Position numbers and translations under genes: made by a program. The notes under the pieces are model-generated. The model saw only the letters and a program-made list of their open reading frames with translations. It was not told where the DNA came from and searched no databases. From Kaistella faecalis (GTDB taxonomy: Bacteria > Bacteroidota > Bacteroidia > Flavobacteriales > Weeksellaceae): DNA of 64,000 nt. The stretch lies in NCBI RefSeq assembly GCF_019195395.1, contig NZ_CP078067.1:2061783-2125782 (forward strand). The letters are read 5' to 3'. Positions 42,363 through 51,700 of the stretch are shown in pieces; within the stretch, counting starts at the first letter, position 1; the number at the start of each line of letters is the position of its first letter.

Positions 42363-43442
42363 ATGAGAAAGTTCGTATTTTTATTTCTTGCGTTGAGTTT
42401 CCTGTCTGTACAGGCTCAAACGAAAAAGAAAACAACCAAGAAAAAAGCCAAAGCTAAAACTACTAAGGTTGTAAAACCTGTAGAAGAAGCTCCTGTAGTT
42501 GAGGCTCCTGTAGTAGAAACTCCTGCTGCCGGAGGCGTAGTAGATGATACTCCTATTAATTCGATGTCAATTCTGAATGCTAAATCTCCGGAATCTTTCA
42601 GAAAATACAGAGAAATGGGGCTTATTAAGAAAGGTGATTCCATGGTTTCAAATAAGATTACTCCGCTTTCATATGGCTTTATTGAAGATAAAGACATTTT
42701 GAAAAGCATGGTAGTTTGGGAAATTATTGATATGAATGATAAAGTAAACCAACCGTTCTATCATAATGAAGATGGTCTTGTTTCCCAAAACAGATCTCTT
42801 TATCAACTTTTGTTTGATGCTATTAATGATGGTAGAATTAAAGAAGTTTATGATGACGAGATGTTTATGACGCGCCTTAGCCCAGATGCGATTCAGTCAA
42901 GAATCAAAAATGAGGTGATGAGTGATGCGGGAATCGACAGACTTAATGAAGCCGGAAAATTAACTGCTGATGAACTGAAGGAATTTACCAATGTTTATGA
43001 AACTAAAACGGAAAACGTAAAGGTTTTGAAAATCAAAGGTATGTGGTATATCGACAGAAGAGACAGCCAGATGAAGTACAGACTTTTAGGTATCGCAGCG
43101 ATGGGGCAGGATCCAGCTACTATGGGTCAGTATGGTCCAGACGGTCAGCCTCTTGCTTCAAAAGATGAGCTTATCGACCTGTTCTGGGTATACTATCCGG
43201 ATGCAAGAGAAGTATTGGCAAACGCTGTAGTTTTTAACAGTAAAAACTTGGCTTCCGATATTACTTTTGATGATATTTTGAATGCTAGAAGATTTTCTAC
43301 CATCATTTACAAAACAGATAATGGTTTAGGAAATGGCGTAATCAAAGACTATATTCCGCGTGACGCAGATGCTCAGCTTGAAGAAAGCGAGAGAATCAAA
43401 GCACAGATTCTTCAGATGGAAAATGATATGTGGAATTACTAA
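42363..43442 (+). CDS. gldN: Gliding motility / T9SS ring protein GldN
   Basis: 359 residues. Signal peptide MRKFVFLFLALSFLSVQAQ, then a K/T-rich, then Pro/Val/Glu-rich linker (about 20-60, with repeats of VVE and AP; APVVEAPVVETPAAGG) and the GldN core (NAKSPESFRKYREMG, KSMVVWEIIDMNDKVNQPFY, KVLKIKGMWYIDRRDSQMKYRLLGIA). GldN and GldK form the periplasmic ring beneath the outer membrane. A strong terminator follows at 43465. Confidence 0.95.
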   Translation: MRKFVFLFLALSFLSVQAQTKKKTTKKKAKAKTTKVVKPVEEAPVVEAPVVETPAAGGVVDDTPINSMSILNAKSPESFRKYREMGLIKKGDSMVSNKITPLSYGFIEDKDILKSMVVWEIIDMNDKVNQPFYHNEDGLVSQNRSLYQLLFDAINDGRIKEVYDDEMFMTRLSPDAIQSRIKNEVMSDAGIDRLNEAGKLTADELKEFTNVYETKTENVKVLKIKGMWYIDRRDSQMKYRLLGIAAMGQDPATMGQYGPDGQPLASKDELIDLFWVYYPDAREVLANAVVFNSKNLASDITFDDILNARRFSTIIYKTDNGLGNGVIKDYIPRDADAQLEESERIKAQILQMENDMWNY

Positions 43443-43464
43443 TCATTTCTTTTGAAAATATAAC

Positions 43465-43497
43465 AAAACCTGAGTATTTTTACTCAGGTTTTTTTTG
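43465..43497 (+). terminator. Terminator of the gldKLMN operon
   Basis: AAAACCTGAGTA (43465-43476) pairs with TACTCAGGTTTT (43481-43492) around TTTT, followed by more T. Confidence 0.92.
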
Positions 43498-43514
43498 ACC
43501 CAAATTTTTAGATA

Positions 43515-44546
43515 ATGAAGAATGTAGATTACATTATTGTTGGTGGCGGATACGCCGGGATTTTCTTTGCGCACCAACTGATTTTGAACAGTAAATCTTT
43601 TGTGATTTTTTCCGAGGACCGAAAGAGTGCTTCGGAGGTTTCTGCCGGTATTGTTAACCCTGTTGTATTAAAGAAATTCACCACATTTTGGCTTGCCAAA
43701 GAGCAGATAGATTTTCTGAAAGCAACCTTAGATGAAATTGCCGGATATACAGGAAAAAACTATCTGATTAATGAAAATATTCACCGCATTTTTCACGATC
43801 AGAAAGAGCAGGAGCTTTGGCTTACAAAATCAGATACCGACGAGCTCAAGCCGTTTCTTAATACTGAATTTAAGTCTTTAGGGACAATTCTGAACTCTTT
43901 TGGAGCAGGATCCGTAAATTTATCTGCTAGACTTAATGTGGAAGGTTTTTTTAATGATTTTAAAGCTTTTTTCATAGAGAATAACCATTTGAGGGAAGAC
44001 CGTTTCGACTATTCAAAAATTTCCGGAAATACATATGACGATATCAGTTTTAAACATATTGTTTTTTGCGAAGGAATTGGCGTTAAACACAATCCTTTCT
44101 TTTCCGAGATTCCTGTGGTTGCCAATAAAGGTCATCATCTCAAAGTAAAACTGTCTGAACCTCTAGGTCACCAGCTCACACTTAAGAAAAAGCATTTTCT
44201 ATTTCCTTTAAATGAAGAAATTCATTATTATGGCGGAACATACGACCCTAATGAAAGAGGAGATGAAGATGATGAATTTGCGAAACAGCAGCTTATAGAC
44301 GGACTTTCAGAATTCTATCCGCACAGTTTTGAAATTAAGGAAGTAAATTACGGTTTCAGGCCGACGGTAAAGGACCGCAGACCAATTTTGGGAAGCCAGT
44401 CTGAACATTCAAATCTTTATGTTTTTAATGGTCTGGGAGCACGTGGTATCCTAAACGGTTGCTATTTTTCAAAAGAACTATTCGAACATATCGAAATTCA
44501 GAAACCTCTCATGCCTGAAGTTGATTTGAAAAGGTTTACCAAATAA
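43515..44546 (+). CDS. FAD-dependent oxidoreductase (DAO family)
   Basis: 343 residues. The N-terminal dinucleotide motif YIIVGGGYAGIFFAHQL (Gly10, Gly12, Gly15) starts the Rossmann fold; the C-terminal GFRPTVKDRRPILGSQ and YVFNGLGARGILNGCYF match the D-amino-acid oxidase / glycine oxidase-type (DAO) closing segment. Reaction unknown; family members oxidise amines or amino acids, or act in tRNA modification (MnmC C-domain). It stands alone after gldN, with its own terminator. Confidence 0.85.
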   Translation: MKNVDYIIVGGGYAGIFFAHQLILNSKSFVIFSEDRKSASEVSAGIVNPVVLKKFTTFWLAKEQIDFLKATLDEIAGYTGKNYLINENIHRIFHDQKEQELWLTKSDTDELKPFLNTEFKSLGTILNSFGAGSVNLSARLNVEGFFNDFKAFFIENNHLREDRFDYSKISGNTYDDISFKHIVFCEGIGVKHNPFFSEIPVVANKGHHLKVKLSEPLGHQLTLKKKHFLFPLNEEIHYYGGTYDPNERGDEDDEFAKQQLIDGLSEFYPHSFEIKEVNYGFRPTVKDRRPILGSQSEHSNLYVFNGLGARGILNGCYFSKELFEHIEIQKPLMPEVDLKRFTK

Positions 44547-44577
44547 AAAAATCTCTGAAGGAAACTTCAGAGATTTT
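44546..44577 (+). terminator. Terminator after the DAO-family gene
   Basis: AAAATCTCTGAAG (44548-44560) pairs with CTTCAGAGATTTT (44565-44577) with a GAAA tetraloop; A-run at the left lets it act in both directions. Confidence 0.85.
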
Positions 44578-44583
44578 AGTTAG

Positions 44584-44670
44584 CAGAGAGGAAGGGATTC
44601 GAACCCTCGATACAGTTACCCGTATACTAGCTTTCCAGGCTAGCTCCTTCAACCACTCGGACACCTCTCT
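44584..44670 (-). tRNA. tRNA-Ser (anticodon GGA)
   Basis: 87 nt on the minus strand, class II. Acceptor AGAGAGG pairs with CCTCTCT, discriminator G. The anticodon stem-loop GCTAGCCTGGAAAGCTAG-like sequence has the loop CTGGAAA, giving GGA. Long variable arm (TATACGGGTAACTGTATC) present. No encoded CCA. Confidence 0.96.
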
Positions 44671-44737
44671 AATTGAAGACTGCAAAAATAGATTATTTAA
44701 TTGAGAACTGAAAGTTGAAAAGGATTTTTTTTAATCT

Positions 44738-45757
44738 TTAGCCAACGGTTATTTCACCACAGATGTTTTTTGCGAATAATTCAGCAAAAGTTCCTTTATA
44801 TTTAGGATTGTCGAGCAAATGCATCGCTTTAGTAATGGCGCTTTCAGCAGTCATATCGTGTCCGCTAATCGCACCGATTTCAGTAAAAATATTTGAATTC
44901 GAATATTTCCCGAAACTCACCCCACCGGAAACACATTGGGAAACCACCACGATTTCGGTTCCGCGGTTGCGAAGCAACTGTAATGTCTGTTGTGTTTTCT
45001 CAGTATTAAAAATGGTTCCGGAGCCAAAAACCTGCAGAATCAATACTTTCATTTTGGGCATCTGTAACAAATGCTCGAGATGCATCCCCGGAAAAATTCG
45101 CCAGAATAAGACATCCGTTGAAATGTGGTTATCAACTCTGAATTTTTCGTCGTTTTCAGAGCGCCAAAGGAAATCTTTTTCGATATTCAAATGCACGCCC
45201 GACTGTCCCAGAACAGGATAGTTTGGCGTTTGGTAGGCATCAAAATATTCAGCCGAATATTTCAGCGTGCGGTTCCCGCGAAGCAGTTTATATTCAAAAT
45301 ACACTGTGACTTCCTGAATTACGGCTTCATCATTTTCGTAAAGACTTGCGTAGTAAAGACTTGTTAGCAGGTTTTCCTTTGCATCCGTCCGTAAATCCCC
45401 GATAGGTAATTGTGACCCTGTAAGTACCACAGGTTTTTTGAGGTTTTTCAGCATGAAACTTAGTGCCGATGCAGTATACGACATCGTGTCGGTTCCGTGA
45501 AGAATCAGGAATCCGTCGTAATGATCGTAGTTTTTACCGATATAATTGGCGATCAGTTTCCACTCCTGCGGCCCCATGTCAGACGAATCAAGCGGTTTCT
45601 TGAAAGGATGTACAGAAACTTCACATTCTATAAGTTTCATCTCAGGCAGTTTCTGAAAGATATTTCCGAAATCAAAAGCGCGCAGGCTTCCCGTTTCGTA
45701 ATCTTTTTCCATTCCAATTGTTCCGCCGGTGTAGATCAGGAGTACTTTTCTTTTCAT
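44738..45757 (-). CDS. ansA: Type I asparaginase
   Basis: 339 residues from ATG 45755-45757; the longer reading from 45850 adds a 31-residue Arg/Ser-rich stretch that comes from the repeat-like intergenic segment and is rejected. Motifs: LLIYTGGTIGME (Thr10-Gly-Gly-Thr13, nucleophile), LILHGTDTMSYTASALSFM and VVLTGSQLPI. It hydrolyses L-asparagine to aspartate and ammonia. The missing signal peptide agrees with a cytoplasmic type I enzyme. No partner gene is evident. Confidence 0.94.
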   Translation of the reverse strand: MKRKVLLIYTGGTIGMEKDYETGSLRAFDFGNIFQKLPEMKLIECEVSVHPFKKPLDSSDMGPQEWKLIANYIGKNYDHYDGFLILHGTDTMSYTASALSFMLKNLKKPVVLTGSQLPIGDLRTDAKENLLTSLYYASLYENDEAVIQEVTVYFEYKLLRGNRTLKYSAEYFDAYQTPNYPVLGQSGVHLNIEKDFLWRSENDEKFRVDNHISTDVLFWRIFPGMHLEHLLQMPKMKVLILQVFGSGTIFNTEKTQQTLQLLRNRGTEIVVVSQCVSGGVSFGKYSNSNIFTEIGAISGHDMTAESAITKAMHLLDNPKYKGTFAELFAKNICGEITVG

Positions 45758-45797
45758 AGATTCAAAAGTACATCTTTTAGCGCAATTTTCTGTATTT

Positions 45798-45880
45798 GGG
45801 CGCCTTTTCCGTCTTCCACTCCCGCTTTTCTGCTCCGCTGCGCTGCGCAAAAATAGCTCCGTTCAAGCCGGGGCGCGGGC
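45798..45880. repeat. Intergenic GC-rich repeat, copy A
   Basis: Starts GGGCGCCTTTTCCG, holds CTCCCGCTTTTCTGC and AAAAATAGCTCCGTTC, ends CCGGGGCGCGGGC. The copy at 60350-60453 has the same series: GGGCGCCTTTTCCG, ACTCGCTTTTTGC, CTGCAAAAGAGCTC, CCGTTCCATCCGGGGCGC. Both lie in short gaps between genes. Confidence 0.7.
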
Positions 45881-45997
45881 AAGAATTTCCGATTCAACAT
45901 GATTAACGAACAATCACCGATTTCTAAAGTAACCTTTCAACACTTTTTGGCGCTCGCTTCGCTCGCGCCACCCACAAAAATTTCTTATTTTTGAAAT

Positions 45998-46669
45998 ATG
46001 AATGACCAGCAGACTTTCGACTATATCAAGCATTTTTTAACGGATGAACGTTTGACGAAAATCGAACATTTCGCACCCGAAAGTTCAGATTTTGTTTTGC
46101 CGGTAATGGAAGATATCTTTCAGTTCCGGAATGCGGCAGCGATTGTGAGGTCGGTAGAGGCGTGTGGATTCCATAAAATTGTAGCGATGGAAAGCGAGAA
46201 TGAATTTAATCCTAATCTTCGTGTGACGAAAGGTGCGGAAACTTGGGTGGAAGTGGAGAAAATGCCTCATAATCTGGACAGTTTGAAAGAAATTAAAAAC
46301 CGCGGATATAAAATTCTGGCTGTTTCACCGGAAAAAAATGCCACAATGCTTCCTGATTTCGAATTGAAAGAACCTGTAGCATTGGTTTTCGGGACTGAAA
46401 AGGAAGGTGTTACTGAGGAAATCCTGGATTTTGCAGATGAAACTTTAGCAATTCCCATGTACGGGTTTACACGAAGTTTCAATGTTTCCGTCGCGGCAGC
46501 GATCTGTTTTTATGAACTGAAACAGAAGCTTATCAAATCCGGTATCGATTACAAACTATCAGAAGAAAAACTCTGGAAGATGAAAGTGAGATGGGCTGTA
46601 AATTCTATAGCCAGCGGTCCGCAGATTTTAGCCAAATATTTAAATGAACAGAAAAATATAAATCGATGA
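45998..46669 (+). CDS. SpoU/TrmH-family RNA methyltransferase
   Basis: 223 residues. SPOUT motifs are visible: FRNAAAIVRSVEACGFHKIVAM (motif 1 Asn/Arg), VALVFGTEKEGVTEEILDFADETLAIPMYGFTRSFNVSVAAAIC (motifs 2 and 3, with GTEKEG and NVSVAA). TrmH methylates the 2'-O of G18 in tRNA; related members modify 23S rRNA G2251. Sequence suggests the TrmH branch (short N-terminal extension with LTDERLTKIEHF). The stop overlaps the SdpI-like gene start by 4 bp. Confidence 0.9.
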   Translation: MNDQQTFDYIKHFLTDERLTKIEHFAPESSDFVLPVMEDIFQFRNAAAIVRSVEACGFHKIVAMESENEFNPNLRVTKGAETWVEVEKMPHNLDSLKEIKNRGYKILAVSPEKNATMLPDFELKEPVALVFGTEKEGVTEEILDFADETLAIPMYGFTRSFNVSVAAAICFYELKQKLIKSGIDYKLSEEKLWKMKVRWAVNSIASGPQILAKYLNEQKNINR

Positions 46670-47025
46670 TAAATCAACTTTTTGAAGATCCGTTTTTTAA
46701 TATTACGGCACTTGTTGGAGGAATTTTATTTGTTGCAGGATTTATTATGTATAGATTTCCACCAAAGAAAATTAATTACTTTTACGGCTATAGAACAAAT
46801 TCGTCGATGAAAAATCAGGATAGATGGGATTTCGCGCAGAAATATTCCGCAAGGCAAATGATGGTGACAGGGTTCTTCTTGGCAGCAAGTAGCTTACTGG
46901 TTCTATTCTCTGATTTCGGAAGTTTCCTAACACTGGGAGTTGGGCTCGCGTTTGTTATTTTGGCTGGTGTAATTCTCCTGATAAGAGTTGAAAAAGCGAT
47001 TAAAAGACGTTTTGAGGAGCAATAA
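46666..47025 (+). CDS. SdpI/YhfL-like membrane protein
   Basis: 119 residues with three hydrophobic stretches: ITALVGGILFVAGFIMYRFPP, MMVTGFFLAASSLLVLF and LTLGVGLAFVILAGVILLI. The INYFYGYRTNSSMKNQDRWDFAQKYSA segment fits the SdpI family (PPxxxNxxxGYRT..S..N...W..A). SdpI in Bacillus gives immunity to the SdpC toxin, but most homologues are unassigned small membrane proteins. The ATG overlaps the stop of the methyltransferase (ATGA), giving coupled translation. Confidence 0.8.
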   Translation: MINQLFEDPFFNITALVGGILFVAGFIMYRFPPKKINYFYGYRTNSSMKNQDRWDFAQKYSARQMMVTGFFLAASSLLVLFSDFGSFLTLGVGLAFVILAGVILLIRVEKAIKRRFEEQ

Positions 47026-47031
47026 AACGTA

Positions 47032-47724
47032 TTACATCATCTGGGAATAATTCCATGCAGCGACAAAAACGCCCGCGGTTTCCGTTCTCAGTCTTTGATT
47101 TCCAAGAGATACCGCTTTAATTCCGCGTTCTGCCAAAAGCTGTATTTCCCGATCTGAAAAATCTCCTTCAGGACCGATTAAAAAAGTCATGTTTTTCTTT
47201 GACTCAATTTCTCTAAGATCAATTCTTTCCAGATTTTCGTTACAATGGGCAACAAAAGTGGTTTCCGGATCCAGACTTTTTACAAAATCTGAAAATTTTG
47301 TCAGATCATTAACAATTGGGAAATGAAATCTCAGACTTTGCTTCGACGCAGAAACACTTTGTTTTCTAAGTTTTTCGATGTTGAGATTTTTTCTTTCTGT
47401 CTTTTCGGTCTGAATCAGAGTAATTTCTGAAACCGCCATTTCTGTAGCTTTTTCAAGAAAAAATTCAATTCTGTCGATATTTTTTGTGGGTGCAATCGCG
47501 ATATGAATTTGGGTCGGAAAATTCGCCAGATTTTCCCTGATTTCTGTGGTTTCAATTAAAACTCTTTTACCTTCAAAAATAAGATTTCCTTTGGCAAGAT
47601 TTCCTTTTCCATCGGTTACGAAGATTTCTTCACCTTCGCGCATACGAAGCACTTTTGAGATATGCGTTTGCTCCTCGTCGTTAATTTTTACCTCAGGAAA
47701 GATTTCTCCAAAAAACAGTTTCAT
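47032..47724 (-). CDS. rsmE: 16S rRNA (uracil-1498-N3)-methyltransferase
   Basis: 230 residues. N-terminal PUA-like part (HISKVLRMREGEEIFVTDGKG, about 20-45) and the SPOUT catalytic part with EKATEMAVSEITLIQTEKTERK, IGPEGDFSDREIQLL and VSLGNQRLRTETAGVFVAAW (knot with LRTETA). It methylates U1498 in the decoding centre of 16S rRNA. The start codon overlaps the tsaD stop by 4 bp, so it is co-translated after tsaD. Confidence 0.95.
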   Translation of the reverse strand: MKLFFGEIFPEVKINDEEQTHISKVLRMREGEEIFVTDGKGNLAKGNLIFEGKRVLIETTEIRENLANFPTQIHIAIAPTKNIDRIEFFLEKATEMAVSEITLIQTEKTERKNLNIEKLRKQSVSASKQSLRFHFPIVNDLTKFSDFVKSLDPETTFVAHCNENLERIDLREIESKKNMTFLIGPEGDFSDREIQLLAERGIKAVSLGNQRLRTETAGVFVAAWNYSQMM

Positions 47725-48770
47725 ATCTGATCATTTTTCTGGCTGAAACCTTCTTCAATATCGTATCTCGCTGTTGCAGAAACAGAAAGGTCGGCAAATT
47801 CGCCTCTGTCGAATTTGAGTTTGGCAACCATTGCAATCATTGCAGCGTTATCAGTGGTATATTCAAACTTGGGGATATAGATATTCCAGCCCAGTTTTTC
47901 AGCATTCTGCTGCATTGCTTCGCGCAGTCCGGAATTGGCGGAAACGCCACCGGCAATGGCAACTTCATTAATGTTTAACTCTCGTGAGGCTTTTTCAAGT
48001 TTATCCATTAAAATTTCAACAATCGATTTCTGTACGGAAGCGCAGAGATTCGCAAGGTTTTCTTTAATGAAATCCGGATTTTTCTTCACCTCTTTTTGAA
48101 CGAAATACAGCACAGAAGTTTTGATTCCGCTAAAGGAATAATCATAGTTCTCCAACCTGGGTTTGTTAAATTTAAATGAATTTTTGTCACTGGTTTTGGC
48201 CAGACGGTCTACAATCGGTCCGGCTGGATAATCGAGATCGAAGATCTTCCCAATTTTATCAAATGCTTCTCCCGCTGCATCATCAATTGTTTTTCCAATG
48301 ATTTCCATATCGAAATAGTCTTTCACGAGAACAATCATGGTGTGTCCGCCGGAGACGGTTAGGCATAGAAAAGGAAATTTTGGGGGCATAATATTTGCAT
48401 CGTCGATGAAGTGCGCCAGAATGTGTGCCTGAAGGTGATTGACCTCAATTAACGGAACATTTAAACTCATCGCAAGTGATTTGGCAAAAGATGTTCCTAC
48501 GAGCAGAGATCCCAGAAGTCCGGGACCACGGGTAAAGCCCACCGCAGAAATATCTTTTTGTTGTATATTTGCCTTAGACAGTGATTTTTCTACTACGGGA
48601 ATAATATTTTGCTGGTGCGCACGTGAAGCCAGTTCCGGAACCACACCGCCGTACTCGTTGTGGATTTCCTGATTAGCGGCAATGTTTGAAAGGATTTTGT
48701 TTCCCTGAATTATCGCTGCTGAAGTATCGTCGCAAGACGATTCTATCCCTAAAATTATTGAGTCGCTCAT
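47721..48770 (-). CDS. tsaD: tRNA N6-threonylcarbamoyladenosine synthase TsaD
   Basis: 349 residues from ATG 48768-48770; an upstream ATG at 48812 would overlap tamB by about 40 bp and adds a non-family hydrophobic stretch (MFSLSLLFSKFAIV). Motifs: ILGIESSCDDTSAAI, VVPELASRAHQQNI, the metal site VNHLQAHILAH (HxxxH), LTVSGGHTMIVLV, and IAGGVSANSGLREAM. It transfers threonylcarbamoyl to A37 of tRNAs decoding ANN codons. rsmE overlaps its stop. The start lies 4 bp from the divergent tamB start. Confidence 0.96.
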   Translation of the reverse strand: MSDSIILGIESSCDDTSAAIIQGNKILSNIAANQEIHNEYGGVVPELASRAHQQNIIPVVEKSLSKANIQQKDISAVGFTRGPGLLGSLLVGTSFAKSLAMSLNVPLIEVNHLQAHILAHFIDDANIMPPKFPFLCLTVSGGHTMIVLVKDYFDMEIIGKTIDDAAGEAFDKIGKIFDLDYPAGPIVDRLAKTSDKNSFKFNKPRLENYDYSFSGIKTSVLYFVQKEVKKNPDFIKENLANLCASVQKSIVEILMDKLEKASRELNINEVAIAGGVSANSGLREAMQQNAEKLGWNIYIPKFEYTTDNAAMIAMVAKLKFDRGEFADLSVSATARYDIEEGFSQKNDQI

Positions 48771-48774
48771 AACA

Positions 48775-51700
48775 ATGGCAAATTTAGAGAATAATAACGA
48801 TAACGAAAACAAAAAATCTGTAGCCCAGAATATTGGCGATTCTGTGCAGAAGGGTGTAGAGAACGTTCAGGAAACGGTAAAAGAAACCGTTAAAGGTGCT
48901 GCAGAATTGGCCTCCGACGCGATTACCCGTCCCGTAGAAACAGCAGGTGAATTTGTCGACCAGGCGGCCAAAGATGTTACCAACTATAAATGGTGGGCAA
49001 AACTGTTGCTGATATTATTCTGGCTCGGGCTGTTTCTGGTTGCTTCATTTCTGATCGTTGTAAGTCTGCCTGCAACAAAAAATTGGGCTGCACAAAAAGT
49101 TATTGCCAAGCTTAATGCAGATATGAAGTCGCAGATGTCTTTTAAAAGTGTTGACATCAATTATTTCGGTGATATTCATATTCACGAAGTTGCCATTAAA
49201 GATCATAAAAACTTCCCTTTCCTGAAGGCTAAGGAACTTTACGCTGATTCCAATTGGTTTAATATTATCAGCAATTCACGTAATCTTCAGTTCCAGTCGC
49301 TGTCTTTAGAAAAAATGGATTTGAAGGTAATTACATATAAAGGGGACAGCATCGCAAATTTTATTCGTTTCGTTGACCTTTTCAATACCCCTGCACCTAC
49401 TGTAAAGAGGGAACCTTTTCAATTGAAATCCAGAATATTTATTACTGATTCTAAAATTTCAATCGTCAATCAGAACAGTGAAGGTGAAGCCGGAAAATGG
49501 CTTGCCGCCGACCATGTAAGTCTTGTAGTGCCTGAGCTCCGTGTAAACGGTTCCGATGTTTTTGCGCAGATTAACAATATGCGTTTCACTACCGAAAGAT
49601 GGGGCAAAAAACATTTTGTTGATACCTTTTCGACCGAATTTGGACTTACGAAAAAGGCTCTTACGCTAAAAGACCTCACACTTAATACCGATAATTCTCT
49701 CCTTCAGGGAGATTTAATCTTCAATCTCAATAACGGTTCCTGGGCAGATTTCAGCAATAAGGTGAAGTGGGATATGGTGATGCAGCCCGGCAGCCAGATC
49801 AGCGGCTACGATATAAGCTATTTCGTCACCAATTGGGATAATTACAAGCCGATCAATATTTCCGGGACGATGACTGGACCGCTCAATGATTTTTACCTTG
49901 AAAATTTTGTAGTGAGAAATCCTCAGGTAAATGTCCGTACTGATAAAATGAAAATCAGGAATATCCTGAATGGGAATTTCCAGATCGAAACTAATTCTTT
50001 GTCTACAGATTTCACTTACAGAGAACTGAAAGCCATGATGCCTACTTTTATCTCATCAAAAATGAAAAATTTTGCTGATGATTTTGGAAGGTTAAAATAT
50101 AACGGAACAGTACGGTTAAATCCTAAACAGGTGTATGTTTCGAACGCAAAATTAATCACAGGAATCGGCCAGGCGAAACTCAGCAATTTTTATCTGGAAG
50201 ATTACAGTTCTAATTTACCAAAATACCGGGGTTATGCGGAAGTAAATGATTTAAATACTTCAGTGATCACAAAAATGAATCAGGTCGGACTGATTTCGGG
50301 GAAATTTAATCTTCAGGGCCAGAGTTTTGACGTAAACACCATGAAGATCAGAACAAGATCTCAGATTTCAAAGATTGAAATCATGAACAAAGAAATCAAT
50401 AATGTATTTCTTGACGGTTTGCTGGATCATAAAACCTATAACGGAATTGTAAATGTAAATGACGAGCAAGCAAAAGCAAATGTAAAAGGACGGATCGACT
50501 TCCGAACCAGTCGCTTGCTGGCAGATGTTGCAGCAGATGTTAAATATCTGAACATTAATTATTTTACCGGAGGAAAAGGCCAGCAGGTCGTAAGCGGTTT
50601 CGTAAACGGAAAAATCGCGATGACCAATATTAATGATCTGAATCTTGACGCTGATTTAAGGAATGTAAGTTTTGCGAATGCATCTCAGAAATATTTAATC
50701 CCGAACGCTAAAATAAAAGCGTATTTCGAAAACGGAAACCGTATTGTTTCTGTAGATGCGCCAGGAGCTGTAAACGGCAGAATCGCTGGCAGGTTTAACC
50801 TCGGGGATTTGGCGGGAATGATTGAGAACGGGTTGGGGAGAATTCTTGTTGGCCCACCACCCAGAAAATTATACCGAGGTCAGCATTTTACGATGGATTT
50901 TGATGTAAAGCAGGGATTGGTGAGTTATTTTGAACCCAATCTTCAGCTTCCAAAGGGTGCCACTGTGAATGGCGCTTATGAAGGTAATTCAAACAATCTG
51001 GTTTTAAATATTGATGCAGCCTCTCTAAAGTATCTGATGACAAAAAAAGAAGAAATCACAGATGCGGATAAAGCGTTGGCAGCCGCAAATCCGGCTTATA
51101 AAATATCAGAACGCGATAAAATTACCCGCGACAGTGCGATGGTAGACAGCCTGATTGTAAGAATCAATACAGCGAATCTCAGTGAGCAGATTTTTGCTAA
51201 AGTTAACAGAGTAGCGTACAATAAAAATATACTGAAAGACATTACTTTAAGCGGCCGAAACGAAAACAACAGCGTTCTTCATATCGCCGCAAATTTTAAA
51301 CACGGTAGTCCGGAGGATGAAATTAAAGAAACCCTGAAAGAATATGCGGTAAACCTTAACCAAACGACGGACAGGGCAGGTGATTATTTATTCCGTTTCG
51401 AGCCTACTACTGTTAAATTCAACGATGTTTCGTGGAGTGTGGATACGAGTCCGGAACTCAATCACTCTATAACATACAGGAAAAAAGCCGGCGATTTCTT
51501 AGTGCAGAATCTGCGTTTGTATTCTGATACAAGTGAACTTATACTCAATCAGGCAGTGTTTAAATCTGCTAAGGATTTTTCAGCCGATGGCGAAGTTAAG
51601 AATCTGGACATTGCGAAAGTATTTGCGCTCACCAACAGCGATAACAGCATGGATATTCAGGGAACCGCGAACGGAACCTTCGATATTACCATGGATAAAA

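Noticed and set aside
45758..45850. N-terminal extension of the asparaginase to 45850
   Set aside because: The added 31 residues are Arg/Ser-rich, come from the intergenic repeat and lack family similarity; ATG 45757 starts directly before the catalytic motif.
48771..48812. N-terminal extension of TsaD to 48812
   Set aside because: It would overlap tamB and add a hydrophobic stretch not found in TsaD.
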